From contig CAUYUJ010012158.1 in assembly GCA_963575745.1 (NCBI GenBank), positions 378,501 to 442,500 on the forward strand: 64,000 nt of DNA, written 5' to 3'. Under the pieces are notes generated by a model, which was given only the letters and a program-made list of their open reading frames with translations, was not told the DNA's origin and searched no databases. How positions within the stretch are numbered: position 1 is the stretch's first letter; each line of letters opens with the position of its first letter. This document shows, piece by piece, positions 1 to 10,819 of this stretch. This stretch comes from Prorocentrum cordatum (Eukaryota; Sar; Dinophyceae; Prorocentrales; Prorocentraceae). The translations under genes and the position numbers were made by a program.

Positions 1-160
1 CGCTTTGGCTGGCCCGGCCCAGCGCTGGCAGGACTCCCCCTCGCCCCAGCGCGCGCCGGCCGACCCTGCAGCGGCGCCGGGGCCCCGCCCGCTGCCCGGC
101 TCCGCCCGCCGGCCGAGATCCGGCAGCGAGCCGCGGAGGGCGGCCGCGGAGGAGGGCGCA

Positions 161-243
161 GGCCGCCGCCGCCGCCGTCGCTGCCGCCGCCGCCGCTGCC
201 GCCGCCGCCGCCGTCGCCGTTTTCGCCGTCGCCGCCGCCACCG
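161..243. repeat. CCG/GCC triplet microsatellite
   Basis: Imperfect run of GCC/CCG/GTC triplets. It creates Arg- and Ala-rich open frames on both strands that are not evidence of a gene. Confidence 0.9.
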
Positions 244-440
244 GTGCGTGCAGTTTGACAGTATCACAATATTCACGCTGTTGTTTTCTCTCCCCCGAAG
301 ATGTGCTGAGAGCGGCGCGCCCCGCTCCGCGTATATTTTTTCGCAGGACTGGTCCGAGCTGGTCTTTCTGATGGGCTTGTTCAAACCAAGCGTTTTTGGT
401 CCTTCAGAGCGGCGCTCCCGCTGCAGCGTGGGCCTCATTT

Positions 441-609
441 CAGGAGGAGGAGGAGCAGGCGGAGGATCAGGAGGAGCAGGAGGGGGAGGAGGAGCAGGAG
501 GGGGAGGAGGCGGAGGCGGAGGAGGAGGAAAATGAGGCGGAGGCGGTGGCGGAGGAGGAGGAGGAGGAGGAGGAGGAGGAGGAGGAGGAGGAGGAGGAGG
601 AGGAGGAGT
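441..609. repeat. GGA triplet microsatellite
   Basis: A run of GGA with scattered GCA and GCG interruptions that becomes pure towards its 3' end. It stops exactly where a dispersed repeat copy starts, as in the later copies at 54.8, 55.97 and 56.83 kb, where GGAGTA runs precede the same sequence. Confidence 0.9.
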
Positions 610-812
610 CAAGCTAGCCAGCTCGAGCGATTCAAGCATGGCATGCCCATTCCCACATGCCTTCCCACAACATTAAAAAAAGAGTGCTGGCGCAACTGGG
701 GACCGAGATCAGATCGGCAAGGTGGTTTGCCACAGCTGATGCAGCCGCGATGGCGGTTACCGAAAAGAAATCCCTGGTGCGTCTCAAAGACTGCGCTGGC
801 TTTCAGCACGAG
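606..812 (+). repeat. Old diverged copy of the 54.7-57.7 kb dispersed repeat
   Basis: Starts CAAGCTAGCCAGCTCGAGCG and continues through a variant of GTCAAGCATGGCATGCCCA, then a block around GCAGCCGCGATGGCGGTTACC. The same order appears in three near-identical copies at 54,790, 55,972 and 56,835. This copy differs by many substitutions and is therefore older. The short open frames on both strands are not preserved between copies. Confidence 0.85.
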
Positions 813-1080
813 CCGAGGAGGCTCCAGGAAACCTCAGGAACCCCCAGGAACCCCCAGGAGGCCTCAGGAGAAACCCCAGCGACCCCCAGGAAACCCCAGG
901 AGGCTTCAGGAGGGCCCAGGAACCCTGGGTAATTCCATGAGGCTTCAGGAAGCCCTAGGAAGTGTCAGGAACCCCCGGGGAATCCCAGGATGCTGAAGGA
1001 AACTCCAGGAGGATCCACGAGGCCCTGGGGGAGCCCCAGGATGTCCCAGGAGACCCTGGGAAGCCCCAGGGGGCCTTAGG
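812..1080. repeat. Degenerate CCCAGGA minisatellite
   Basis: About 270 bp of irregular 10-13 bp units built on CCCCAGGA and GGCTTCAGGA. Open frames across it (Pro-Arg-Gln-Glu rich) are repeat translations. Confidence 0.8.
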
Positions 1081-1084
1081 CGCT

Positions 1085-1460
1085 CGACGAATTGGCGAGC
1101 GAAAGTGTGCGCCGCGCCTTAGCGGGAGCGCAACTTTCAGAAAATATGCGCGCGGCGCCGAAGCGAAAGCGACATTTCGTCCTGTCGTGCGCGATGTGCG
1201 ACTTTGTATGGCTTCTGACAGGTCGGATGGCCCTTCCTTGTTGGGGTTGTCCCAGACGTCCGCGCGCGATGTGCGCCGCGCCCCATTCCTGCAACGCATG
1301 TCGCATCGTCGACGACAAGAAAGGCCATGTTGAGAGAACGGCGATGATTTTGTATGGCGTTTGTTACAGTGACGGCTGCGCGCGATGTGCGCCGCGTCTT
1401 ATTCTTGTAACGCATTTCGCATCGTCGACGATAGGAGAGGTCATGTTGAGAGAAACGCAT
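1085..1460. repeat. Diverged copies of the GTGCGCCGCGC and GACGACA repeat modules
   Basis: Contains two degenerate copies of a module reading GCGATGTGCGCCGCG, a cytosine-rich stretch, then CGTCGACGACA and CATGTTGAGAGA. Similar modules recur at 55.08-55.40, 55.77, 56.65 and 57.51 kb. No coding signal seen. Confidence 0.7.
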
Positions 1461-1518
1461 AGACATTGTATGTTTTTTTTTGTTTTCAAAGTTAGTGTGG
1501 GAGGGCCCGGATGGAACC

Positions 1519-1600
1519 CTTATCGGCCGGCCAAAGGTGGGGAAAAGAGTATATTCTAATAGGGAATAAGGATAATAGTAGGAGCAGGAGCAGGAGCATG
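1519..1600 (+). repeat. Diverged copy of the TATCGGCCGGCC...TATTCTAATA repeat end
   Basis: TATCGGCCGGCC, a G-rich spacer, GTATATTCTAATA and GGAATAAGGATA occur here in the same order as at 55,868, 56,746 and 57,602. In every copy an AGTAGGAG- or AGGAGCAGG-type simple repeat follows. With the 606-812 piece this marks an old, rearranged insertion of the same family. Confidence 0.8.
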
Positions 1601-1860
1601 ATCAGGAAAATTAATATCAGTAGCGGTTGGAGGAGGAAGACGAGGAGGAACACACCTCTCCGTGACTCCTCCTCCTTTTCCGCCTCATCCTCTTCCTCCT
1701 CTTTCTCCTCCTCTCCCTCCTCCTCTTCCTCCTCTTCCTAGTCGGCGTTTCCGAGCGAGCGATTGAGGGAACGACTCGCCCGAAGGGCGCCGAACGCGCA
1801 GCATGCCGAACCGTAGGCGTGGGTATTCCCCCGAAGACAGGGAGGGGGAGGGGGGATGGC
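1600..1860. repeat. Purine- and pyrimidine-rich simple sequence
   Basis: AGGAGC units, then a CTCCTC tract at about 1,660-1,740, then G-rich sequence. No gene seen. Confidence 0.7.
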
Positions 1861-1958
1861 TACGCATTCCCTGCGCGCGTTGCCACTATTGTTGGGGATA
1901 CCTTTCTTCTACAACCCATACGCGGCCAACACATACGAAAAGTTAGAGGACAATCGCA

Positions 1959-2580
1959 ATGCATTACGACATTGGGACACTGCTCATTTCAGTGGGACAC
2001 ACAGATGGGCAGCAGGTCCAGGAAATAACCAAACACTTAACAAAAGTTTCCATTGGGGGATTTAGCATGGTATATTTTCAGGAAAATATTGTGCAGGGAA
2101 GGAACAGACTTGGCTTTTTCCGTTTGGACCGGGCCCCCACATACTACACTAGATGGGAGGATATTGCGAACGGGGTGTTGGGGCGGGTGGAAGAACAGTG
2201 TGGCAATTGGGATTGAGGACTACACCGGTACTAGGAGGATACCTCAATACATATTTCGGTTTCCATTGGACCCCGGAAGGCACGGTGGTTGATAACACCG
2301 ACGACTTTGCCACGGTTGGCCTTTAAAGAGGAAGTGTGGAACATCACAACGGGAGGGTATTTCGGAACTCCTGCGTTCATGGTGGACTATCTATTCTTTT
2401 TGACGACGCATTGGCGCTGCGGACCGACGTGCTGCAGCCCAGTTGAAAACCGAAGCGACAGACCACGCAGCCATTCTCGCCTCGGCTTTGGGCATAGTGA
2501 CATAGTGGAAAGATGCGCGACGCTGAGGAGCCAGGGACAAAGATTGCAGCTTATACGGATGCCTAAATGATCATTTCCCA
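1959..2580 (+). pseudogene. Coding-like fragment, unknown protein, decayed
   Basis: The frame 1,959-2,216 reads 85 residues of balanced composition (start ...YDIGTLLISVGHTDG, end ...RVEEQCGNWD) with no repeat signature, unlike its neighbours. After the stop, coding-like sequence continues in other frames to about 2,570. I do not recognise the family. It is most likely a remnant of a transposable-element or retroposed gene, judged only from composition and the broken frame. Confidence 0.35.
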
Positions 2581-2603
2581 ACAGGTATAGTTTCCCCCCG
2601 CAA

Positions 2604-3066
2604 TTGTGCCCACCTGGGTCCGACCTCCGTCTGCCCGTCCCGAAGGCCGCAGGCCCCGACAGAGAGGCACTTATGCGGTGCCTCGCTGTTCCACTTCTCC
2701 CAGGAGTTGCACGACCAGAAGAAATGGGGCGCGGCGGTGGGCGAACCTGCGTCCGACGCCGCCTGGGATTGGCGGGGGGACGCAGGCAGGTGGGCCACGA
2801 GATAAACGTTCCCGAGGAGGAAGCAAGAGGACCCAGCACTGGAGGAGTTAGGAAGAATAGTGAAAGCTGCTCAAACAGAGGAGGGAAATCAGAGAGGCTC
2901 GAGGAGGGCGCCGAGGAGGACGCGCGCATGGAGGCACAGGAGGAATTGGCAACTGCGTCTGCAGCGTCGAAGGCGGCAGCAGAAGTGGCGGAGAAGGAGA
3001 GGAAGGCAAACGTAGCAGGACATTTGGCAGGTGTACGATCAGAACAATCACGGCGCGATGCGTAGA
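2604..3066 (+). pseudogene. Coding-like fragment with frameshifts, possible gag-like coiled coil
   Basis: Two overlapping frames each look coding for part of the interval. One gives HFSQELHDQKKWGAAVGEP, another ends in an Ala/Glu/Lys-rich helical stretch (residues like RMEAQEELATASAASKAAAE) with a stop at 3,063-3,065. The switch between frames suggests indels. No domain recognised. A large open frame on the opposite strand (2,387-3,934) is a GC-driven shadow. Confidence 0.35.
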
Positions 3067-3960
3067 TCAGGATCCAGTGCCAGAACAAGGGCAGGGAACC
3101 AGAACACGGGACTACTACTTCCCGCGGACCTACTGGGACAGGGGGCAGTAGTTGCACGAGCTCGGCGGGCACCCCCACAAGGGATACTTGGCAGCGTAAC
3201 CAATTTGATTCCAGACCCCGCGCGGGAACCGCACAGGAACGCGCAAATCCAGGTTGCCGCTGGCAGAGGGCAGCCGCCGGGGCGAGAGCGGCATACTGAA
3301 GCATTGCAAGAAAGCTAGGAAGAGGAGGGGCCCCCCAGATTCGGGGGGCCCCAGTGGAGTTGGCTCGGGCGGCCCTCGGCCCCGCAGTGCATCTGGAAGG
3401 CCCGGGCGCGCTTAGCACTGGGATTGGGGGGGCGAGGATCAGATCAGCAGAAGCGCGAGGGGTCTCAGGAGGGCTCGGGGGGCCCACTACCCTCTGCAAG
3501 TTGAATGAAGATAGACAGACGCTAGAGAATATGGGCTGGGCGACGGGGCAGAGGCTGGGGGGGGGGCGGAGGGGGGGGCGACGGCGCAGGGGGGGGGGGG
3601 CTCGCGAAAGCAGACCGCGCCGCGCACGCAGAGCGGCGAAGGCAGGACTGGGCGCCATTCCGACCCCCGCGCCGGACCAAGACCCCCCCCCCGCTCTCTC
3701 GACTGAAGGGGGTGCCATTAAAATGCCGCGCATCTGGGGCCGCGCCGCTGGATTGGCATCGGTCGCGTGAATTCGACGCGGATAAGCACGACGACGCAGA
3801 TGGCGTCGCAGGTGAATACATGAATTATGCGCGCGCATGGTAGCATGGGAATGTTTATGTTTTCCGATGGGGCAAGCGAGAAGGAGGGGGCCCGACCTGA
3901 TCACCCCTCGCGGGCGCAAGGTGGGCATGCGCACAGACGAGAGACAATGCCATGTTGCGC
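3066..3960. other. GC-rich spacer with poly-G runs
   Basis: No convincing gene. Contains several 7-11 base G or C homopolymers around 3,430-3,700 and fragmentary open frames on both strands. Such runs are indel-prone, in the genome and in assembly, and could hide frame-broken coding sequence. Confidence 0.5.
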
Positions 3961-3974
3961 ATCGCTAGCGCGCG

Positions 3975-4646
3975 GTGGGGGGCTCGGCGAGGGGGGGCCC
4001 GCGTGGCGCGCAGTCATTCAGATTGTGCGAATGCGTTTGCAGGCGCGAAGCGCCCCCCCCCCGCCCGGCGGCCTCGGCCTGGCGGCGCGCGCGGGAAGAG
4101 GGCGAAATGCGCGCGGTCCGAGCTATTCACTTGCTGTCCTTCAGCATGCTCTGCGCCGACAGCTGGGCCCGCGCGCGCGGCGGCGCGCGGGGGCAGAAGG
4201 GGGGGGGGGCTTCAGACGCAGCGCAGACGCCGCGCGACGCGACGCGCCCCGTCGCGCGTGAATTCCACGACCTCCCATTCAACGCGCCCATGGACGACGC
4301 GGCGACAATGGCGACGACCCCCAAAACAGGACAAGTAGTAGACATCCCCAACATGATCTCGGAGCTACTTGCCGGGGCCATCGAGGAGGGGGGGCGGGCG
4401 CTGGACCCAGAGAAGACCAACCGCCCAATCTGCCCGGCGGGCTGCGGGGGATTCGCCGCGACCAGGGGGCCGCGGATGGCGCGACGGCAACCGGGCATTG
4501 CCGGGCGAGAGATGCGAATGCGAGGGCCCTGCCTGCCATCGGGCCAGGGACTGGCGGGCGAAATAGAAGAAAGGGGAGAGGCGACGAATATGGCTCTCAG
4601 GCAATGGGGCTGCTTCTGGGGCCGCGGGGCGTCGGATGACATGTAG
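3975..4646 (+). pseudogene. Possible decayed coding stretch
   Basis: An open frame of 223 codons. Its middle part (from about 4,260; residues such as DDAATMATTPKTGQVVDIP and NMISELLAGAIEEGG) looks protein-like, while its first half is a GC artefact. No family recognised. Overlapping open frames on the minus strand are of lower quality. Treated as a remnant. Confidence 0.3.
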
Positions 4647-4649
4647 AGC

Positions 4650-6500
4650 GAGTCGTCCTCGTTGTTGCCTGCGTTGCGGGGGCAGTTCTCAGCGGCCTCG
4701 CCGCCCCCGCCCCCCCCGCGCACTTGGCCGGGGCGCTGGGCGCTACAACGGGGGGGCGGCCGGGGAAAGCGAGTCATGGGGGCGCGAGTTGGAGGGGAGA
4801 GGGCGACAATGTCAGATGCAACGCTGCGATGCAGGTATTCCCCCGCTGGGGAGCGACCGAAATGCTCTCGCACTCAGATAAGAGTCCGCCGCCGAAAATG
4901 GCACCGACGATGGGCGCGCTTCCCGAGGAAGCGCGGGGGGGGCATTGTCGGCGGCACTGGGCGCTTCGAGACTGGGCAAAGCCAGGGGGCGGAGAGATTC
5001 TGGGAAGGGATGTGGATCTACGACGGCCCCGCTCTGCGGGCAATTCAGATGGCGGCGGGCATCGACGCGTAGAGCATGTCCAGAGGCGGGGGCCCGGCGC
5101 TTCCGAGGAAGATCCGGCCTGGGCGCGTTTGCCCCAGGCGCCGACGATCGGGGTCGGCAGGCGCAATCCGACGCCGGCGATCTGAAGAGCCGGGCGCGGC
5201 GCGACAGGGGGGGGCGCCCCGCGCGCCCCGCGAGGGGCTCGGGGAGTGGAAGAAGAGGCGGAAGTATTGAGACAATCCTGCTGGCGTGGCTGGGCGCGCG
5301 CAGACGCAGAGGGGGCGGAGACGGCGCGCGGGCAGAGATTCTCGACGGCCGCTGCTCTACTGACGCGCGGGGGGGGTGAGCGCAGAGTCAGACCCCTGAT
5401 TGCGTCGCTGGAAATTGCTGGCCGACGTCCGCAGCGTCTCAGCGCCTTCGCCGCGAGGAGAGGCGCAGCTGGCCATGCCGCTCGATCAGCAGGCGGCCGC
5501 GGCATCTGCCGCGAGGGATTCAATTGCTAGGCGCGCGAAATGCGGGCATCCACGACAGACGAAGTACAGTGCCGCATCGGGGGCCGCGAGGTTCAAACTT
5601 TGAGAGCTTTTCAGTTCCGCGCCCGCCCCCGCCTCCCAGGCCCGGATAATTTCTGAGAGCGAGCAGGGGCAGACCGCGGCGCGGGGGGCCGTCCCCAGCG
5701 CGGTTGGTCGCAAAAAAGAATCGCGGAAGTGCGGGGCGACGTGGGCCTCAAAATGCTCGGAGGAAAAGTAGAGGAAGGCCCCGGCGTAGTCGACGCGACG
5801 ATGGGGGAAAGGGCGGGGGCGAGCGGTTCGCAGGCGGCGGCGGCGTCGGCGGGCGCGCCAGGAGGCGGGGGCAGCCGCTGCCTCGAGGGGGAGCGGCACA
5901 AGGCCAGCAGCAGACGAACGATCTTACCGCGGCCACGAACGAACACCTTGCAGGGGCTCGCGCTGGGGGCGGCGCAGGACGTGATGGAGGTGAACATGAT
6001 CGTGGCAAAACTTATGGGTCGCACCCCCCGAGATGCCAGCGGCGTTGCAGGCGGCGCAATCAAGCGCCCAGGCGCATGGTGCAGCAGTCAGAACGCGAGG
6101 GAGAGGGCGCGACGTAGGGCCCTCGCATCCGCGTGGCCACGGCGCTCTTACCAGCGCGCGTCAAAGCGTCGCAGAATATAATGGACAGGGGGGGCCCGAG
6201 CAGGACATGGAGTGGGCGACGATTTGCGCGCTGGAGTGGCCCAGGGCAGTCGAACCACCGTTCGGCGCAGCAGCGGGCCTCGAGACGATCGCGACGTTCA
6301 GGGCCCAGGGGGCGCGCAGGCCGAAAAAGGATGGCCCTGACGGCGGGGGGGCGCGAGACGGGGGCTAAAGCGCATGTGACATTCGTGATCAAACGGCGCC
6401 CTCTGTTCCGCGTGGTCTCGAGCAAGACGAATGCGAGCGAGGAGACGCCGCGGCGCTCAATGGGCCCGGGCCGGATCCCCGAAGGACGGCGGCGGGCCGC
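4650..6500. other. GC-rich region with short coding-like islands
   Basis: Long open frames occur in all six frames because stop codons are rare at this base composition. The least repeat-like island is plus-strand 5,930-6,050 (residues like LQGLALGAAQDVMEVNMIVA). Nothing can be assigned. Poly-G runs are frequent. Confidence 0.4.
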
Positions 6501-6506
6501 CTGGCG

Positions 6507-6891
6507 ATGCGCATCGGGGGGGGGGGCGTCGGCCGGCCCTGTGACGGAGCTGGAGCGCCCGGTGGAGAAGAAGCACTGGCAGTCCCAGTAGACGAGGGCG
6601 CCGCCAGCTTGAGGAAGGAGATGCAGATCGAGAGGGCGCTAAGCAGTGAGCCGCGGAATCTAGCAGAGAAGTTGCCAGCGAGAGTTCCAGGGCCACCTGC
6701 CTCCTCGACTCATTCGTCTGCCCCAGCACTGCGGCCTTCGGGGCCCCCGCCCCGAACGGGCCCTCAGAGACGCGGCGAGAGAGGACAAATCGCAGACAGG
6801 ATGAGCCAGGACCCAGAACAGATCAGCAACCTCGTGCCCTCAGTGAGAGCAGCAGTAGATGCAAACGCCCGCGCGATGGAGCAATTTTTCT

Positions 6892-6898
<7 letters not shown>
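6507..6898 (+). pseudogene. Coding-like fragment ending in a GA microsatellite
   Basis: The frame reads a Pro/Ala-rich stretch then DRMSQDPEQISNLVPSVRAA and VDANARAMEQFFS, a plausible helical segment, before running into the GA repeat, where it becomes Arg-Glu. Unknown family, probably a truncated remnant. Confidence 0.3.
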
Positions 6899-6945
<47 letters not shown>

Positions 6946-6957
6946 TGAATGAGAGAA

Positions 6958-7003
<46 letters not shown>
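6892..7003. repeat. GA dinucleotide microsatellite
   Basis: Two GA runs of about 45 bases each, separated by a short AATGAATGAGAGAAAGC interruption. Confidence 0.95.
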
Positions 7004-7186
7004 GTCGTAAGCAGCTGACGTACCATGATTACTATGTTCTGGTCGTTCCGACTAAGAGACACGTCGGCGATTACTTATCGGCACGGCGCTATCTGCCAAA
7101 ACCACGCACATCAATCACACCGTTACTTGCCGACTTGACGGATAGCGTGGAATGGGAATGCCCATTGCAAGCGTCGCCATCATCAG

Positions 7187-7275
7187 AGTAAGGGGGCCGA
7201 ACGGTCATTCACTGTCCCTGGGTGCGTGGCTGAAGTGGAATTCCGCGGCGCGGATTGTCGCTGTTGTTTGTCGTT
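7187..7275 (+). repeat. Dispersed repeat B, copy 1
   Basis: AGGGGGCCGAACGGTCATTC, CTGTCCCTGGGTGCGTGGCTGA and GAATTCCGCGGCGCGGATT match, in the opposite orientation, the block at 30,190-30,288 with about 85-90% identity over roughly 85 bp. The 8,768-8,813 copy shares the other end of the element. Confidence 0.85.
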
Positions 7276-7295
7276 GCTTGTTGTCGTCGTCCCAC

Positions 7296-7567
7296 CCGCG
7301 CCCCGCCCCGCGACCCGCCCGCGACCCGCCCCGCGACCCACCCCGCGACCAACCCGCGACCCACCCGCGACCCACCCGCGACCCACCCCGCGACCCACCC
7401 CGCGACCCACCCCGCGACCCACCCCGCGACCCACCCCGCGACCCACCCCGCGACCCGCCCGCGACCCACCCCGCGACCCACCCGCGACCCACCCGCGACC
7501 CACCCGCGACCCACCCGCGACCCACCCCGCGACCCCACCCGCGACCCACCCGCGACCCGCGACCCAA
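7296..7567. repeat. CGACCCACC minisatellite
   Basis: About 24 units of 10-12 bp (CGCGACCCACC). It gives open frames (Arg-Asp-Pro-Pro, Ala-Thr-His-Pro, Gly-Arg-Gly-Val) in both directions that are translations of the repeat. Confidence 0.95.
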
Positions 7568-8005
7568 ACCACGTTCAAGGTACAAACCCATTTTCGGCGC
7601 CTGCGGCGGGGTTTTTTTTTGCATTCCTTCCAGGTGGGGAGCCCGCGACCCACCCCGTGACCAACTCGCGACCAACCCGCGACCCAAACCACGTTCAGGG
7701 TACAAACCACATTTTTCGGCGCTTGCGGCGGGCATCTTTTGCATTCGTTTCAGGTGGAGAGCCCGCGGCCCACCCGCGACCACGTTCAGGGTGCAAACCA
7801 CATTTTTCGGCGCCTGCGGCGGGTATATTTTGCATTCGTTCCCGGAGGAGAACCCGCGGCCCACCCGCGACCCAAACCACGTTCAGTGTGCAAACAATTT
7901 TTGTTTGGCGCCTGCGGCGGGCTGCTTTTGCATTCCTTCCATGTGGAGGTGGAGTGCCCGCGACCCACCCGCGACCTAAACCGCGTTCACTGAACAAACC
8001 AATGC
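7561..8005 (+). repeat. Five-copy tandem repeat of 91-120 bp
   Basis: Copies start with GACCCAAACCACGTTCA or variants at about 7,561, 7,681, 7,778, 7,869 and 7,972. Each contains TTTTTCGGCGCCTGCGGCGG and TTTTGCATTCSTT, then a link of the upstream CGACCCACC unit. It looks like a higher-order repeat derived from the preceding minisatellite. Confidence 0.9.
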
Positions 8006-8189
8006 AGCACAAGCGCGGCGGCGGATGTTTGCTTGCGTTTGAGCCCGCAAGGGCCTCTTCAAGCCCCGCGCATCCACACCAGTCCGCCCAGCAACTCTGC
8101 CCTGGCGAGTTGCCTTGATCAGAGAAGGCGGGGGGCATAAAGTGGAACAACAGATTGCTTTGCAGTTATCTTGGGAAAGGAGGGGGGGG

Positions 8190-8700
8190 CAGGAGGAGTA
8201 AACAGGGGACGAGGAGAACGCGGAAGAAGAGAGGATGTAATGATAATGTGGAGAAAGAAAAGGAGGAAGAGCAGGAGGACGAGGAGGGGGGGGGGAGGAG
8301 GGGGAGGAGGAGGACGAGGAGCGGGAGGAGGGGGAGGATGATGATGATGATAATAATGATGATGATGCTGATGATGATGATGATGATGATGTGATGATGA
8401 TGGTGGTGGTGGTGGTGGTGGTTGTGGTAGTGATGGTGGCGGTGGTGGTGGTGGTGGTGATGATGATGATGATGGTGATGGACGACCATGGGGGGGGGGC
8501 GATTGATGGCGGCCGATGAGGGGGGGGGCGGCAATGGGGGGACGATGATGAAAGGACGAGGGGGGGGAGAGGGAGGACGAGGAAGAAGAGGGGGAGGGCG
8601 ACGAGGTGGAGGAGGAGGATGACGATGACGATGAGGACGAGGACGAGGAAGAGGAGGAAGAGGAGGAGGAGGAGGAGGAGGAGGAGGAGGGGGAGGAGAG
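8190..8700. repeat. Compound GGA / GAT / GGT microsatellite
   Basis: GGA-rich at about 8,240-8,330, GAT/GGT at 8,331-8,480, GA/GGA/GAC to 8,700. No gene seen. Asp/Glu- and His/Ser-rich open frames here are repeat translations. Confidence 0.9.
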
Positions 8701-8767
8701 CGCCATCGACAGGGAAGGTGGGGGCCACGAGGTCCGCGGGCTCGACGACGCCCGCGTCGCCCGCGCC

Positions 8768-8813
8768 CGCCCCCTCACTCTTATCCGCAATTGCGGGGTG
8801 CTACGTACTGCGT
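8768..8813 (+). repeat. Dispersed repeat B, copy 2 (terminal part)
   Basis: CCGCCCCCTCACTCTTATCC, the palindrome CCGCAATTGCGG and GGGTGCTAC match the reverse complement of 30,160-30,196. Confidence 0.8.
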
Positions 8814-8814
8814 G

Positions 8815-9740
8815 ATTTTTTTGTTGCCCCAGTGCCGCAGCCCAACCTCCCAGCTATCAGAACAAGAACGATGACGCCATGGGGTTTTCGACAAGAAGAG
8901 ATGGTGATTAAGAGCGCTCCGAGCGCTTCCCAGGGAGATGGGCAACGGCCAAGGCAATAGGAGGGAAAGGAGAGGATCTTCCACTGGGTCGGGCCCAGGG
9001 CCAGAGCCACCGCCCCCGCCGCCGCGTAGATTCGCGGAGCCAGGATCGTTCGCCGGGGCAGCAAGGGCGGCGAGGAGCGGGACAGCGCAGACCAGACCAG
9101 TCGGCCTCGGACTCGACAGGCAGGCGGGGGGGGAATTCGCGCCGATCGACGGGCCGCCGCCGCCGCTGAACGCGGGGGAGATCGCGGGGGAGGTCATAGA
9201 GTTCGGCGCGCGCACGGCCAGCGACGCGGGCATCCTGATGGACGCCGTGACTGGGTTCTCCAGGCCGTTGGGGCGGGTGGCGTAGATGCAAGGGAAGAAG
9301 CTCAGTAGCGCGCTCATGCTGATGAGTACCCAGAGCCCCGCCCACAGCATGGGGGGCTACGCCAACGACGACGAGGCGAATGACAGCCTGGGGGCGCGCT
9401 TCGCGTTGCTGGAGTCGTTCCGGGCCCAAATCGAAGTGGGCGGATGAGACGCAGAGGTTGATTCTCTCGGCGACGGGGGCGGCGATCCCGAGCAGCCAGC
9501 TGGGGAGGGGCCCGCGGCGCGCGAGCCCGCAGCAGGAGTTGCATTATTCAGAGGCGCGAGTGAGCTGGAGGAGAGGAAGAGGAGCTGGAACTAAAGAGAC
9601 CAGGGCCTACAAGAGGCCCCCAAATAGCCCCGGGCCCCTACAGCCTCCCAGAGGGCCCAGAAAGATCCGACTGCGTCCCCGCATGGGGTAAGAGCGCTGC
9701 CCGAAGCGAAGACTAACGCGACGGGAATGGATCGTCGGGC
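8815..9740. other. GC-rich spacer, no clear gene
   Basis: Overlapping open frames on both strands, none with a domain. Plus-strand 9,130-9,285 and minus-strand 8,781-9,350 both look partly protein-like, so no strand can be preferred. Confidence 0.4.
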
Positions 9741-9742
9741 AC

Positions 9743-10528
9743 ATGGCGGGCAATTGCGGGGTGCCGACTAGGGCTCGCCAGCGGGGGGCCAGCGCAGCTC
9801 ATCGGGGCTCAAGTGCAAGGGCGGGCTGGCCAACTCGGAGGGGCGAGCGCGACGGGGGGGTCGCAGGCCAGATCAGGCGCATCAGCGGCGAGATCAGAGA
9901 AGCGAAGTACGTCCTGAGGAGCGCAGTGGCCACTATCAAAAGGGCGGGCAGCGCGCTGGCCTCGACAGCGATCGACGTCGACGCGGTGATCATCGAGCTG
10001 ATAGACCACAGGCACAAGACAATGCTCAGCCTTAGCAGGAGCAAGGCGCAGCAGGTCAAGTCGGACCAGGAGAAGCTGGCGAAGGAAGAGGACCTGGTAT
10101 ACCTCGCCGGCCAGATGAGCCGCTGTCCACGTGCATCGCTGAGTTGCTGAGGGCGAAAAGCCTGCTCGCGACGAGGCCAGTTGGCACCGGCGTCGGGCCG
10201 ACGAGCGCCAGGAGCTACGTGGGCGCGCAGATGGGCGAGCCGACGTCGAACGAGAAGAGCGACGCGAGCAGCGAGGGGCAGCAGACCAAGCAGCAGTTGC
10301 CCCGGAGGGGCCCTGAGGATGAGGAGACCGGGATCCCGTACTGATGGGCAGTAAAGATGCCAGAGTTCTGGATCGATTGCGAGATTATTGCCAGCGACAA
10401 AAAGAAAGACGACAGCCAGGACAACGCGAAGGCGATGTAGATCACAGAGGATGTCAAGCGAGTGCCTGCAGAGGAGGAGGTAGGGAACGCCATCGCAGAG
10501 CTGCCTCCGAAGGCCACCGCGGCGTAGC
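9743..10528 (+). pseudogene. Broken coiled-coil coding sequence, gag-like in style
   Basis: Frame 9,743-10,120 gives a helical, charged stretch (QIRRISGEIREAKYVLRSAV... then VKSDQEKLAKEEDLVYLAGQ). A one-base shift near 10,118 moves the continuation (LSTCIAELLRAKSLLATRP...) into the frame that stops at 10,344. A further stretch from 10,355 (MPEFWIDCEIIASDKKKDDS) runs to an in-frame TAG at 10,437-10,439 and continues as EDVKRVPAEEEVGNAIAELP to 10,528. The order of high-quality segments in shifting frames indicates a decayed gene. Family not recognised; the organisation resembles retroelement structural proteins only in general composition. Confidence 0.5.
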
Positions 10529-10641
10529 CCCCAACAGGCCAGTGGTGCTCGGGGCCCCAGCAGGACCTTTCAGGAGACAAGGGGGTTGCTTTCTACCTGC
10601 GGACGAAGGCCGGCTGGGCCGACCGCTCGACGCAGAAGAAG

Positions 10642-10678
10642 GACCAACCCAACCCAACCCAACCCAACCCAACCCGCA
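10642..10678. repeat. AACCC pentamer repeat
   Basis: Six to seven tandem copies of CCAAC. Confidence 0.9.
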
Positions 10679-10819
10679 AAAGAAGAATTACCAACTCCGA
10701 CCCCAGCTCCAGCACTGCATATTACAGTTCTGGGTAGGATATGGGGTCAGATACGAGCAGGTCACGCTCGCGGGGGGGCGCCAGGGCAGGATGCAAAAAC
10801 GGCGCGACGGGCCAGTTTA

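Noticed and set aside
2387-3934. 515-codon open frame on the minus strand
   Set aside because: Composition is Pro/Ser/Ala/Arg with no structure. It runs through poly-G/C tracts and opposes better plus-strand fragments. Stops are simply rare at this GC content.
7561-8005. CRISPR-like array at 7.56-8.0 kb, also considered at 38.8-39.5 kb
   Set aside because: Units are ordinary tandem repeats: the whole unit repeats, spacers are not unique, and there are no cas genes in this eukaryotic DNA.
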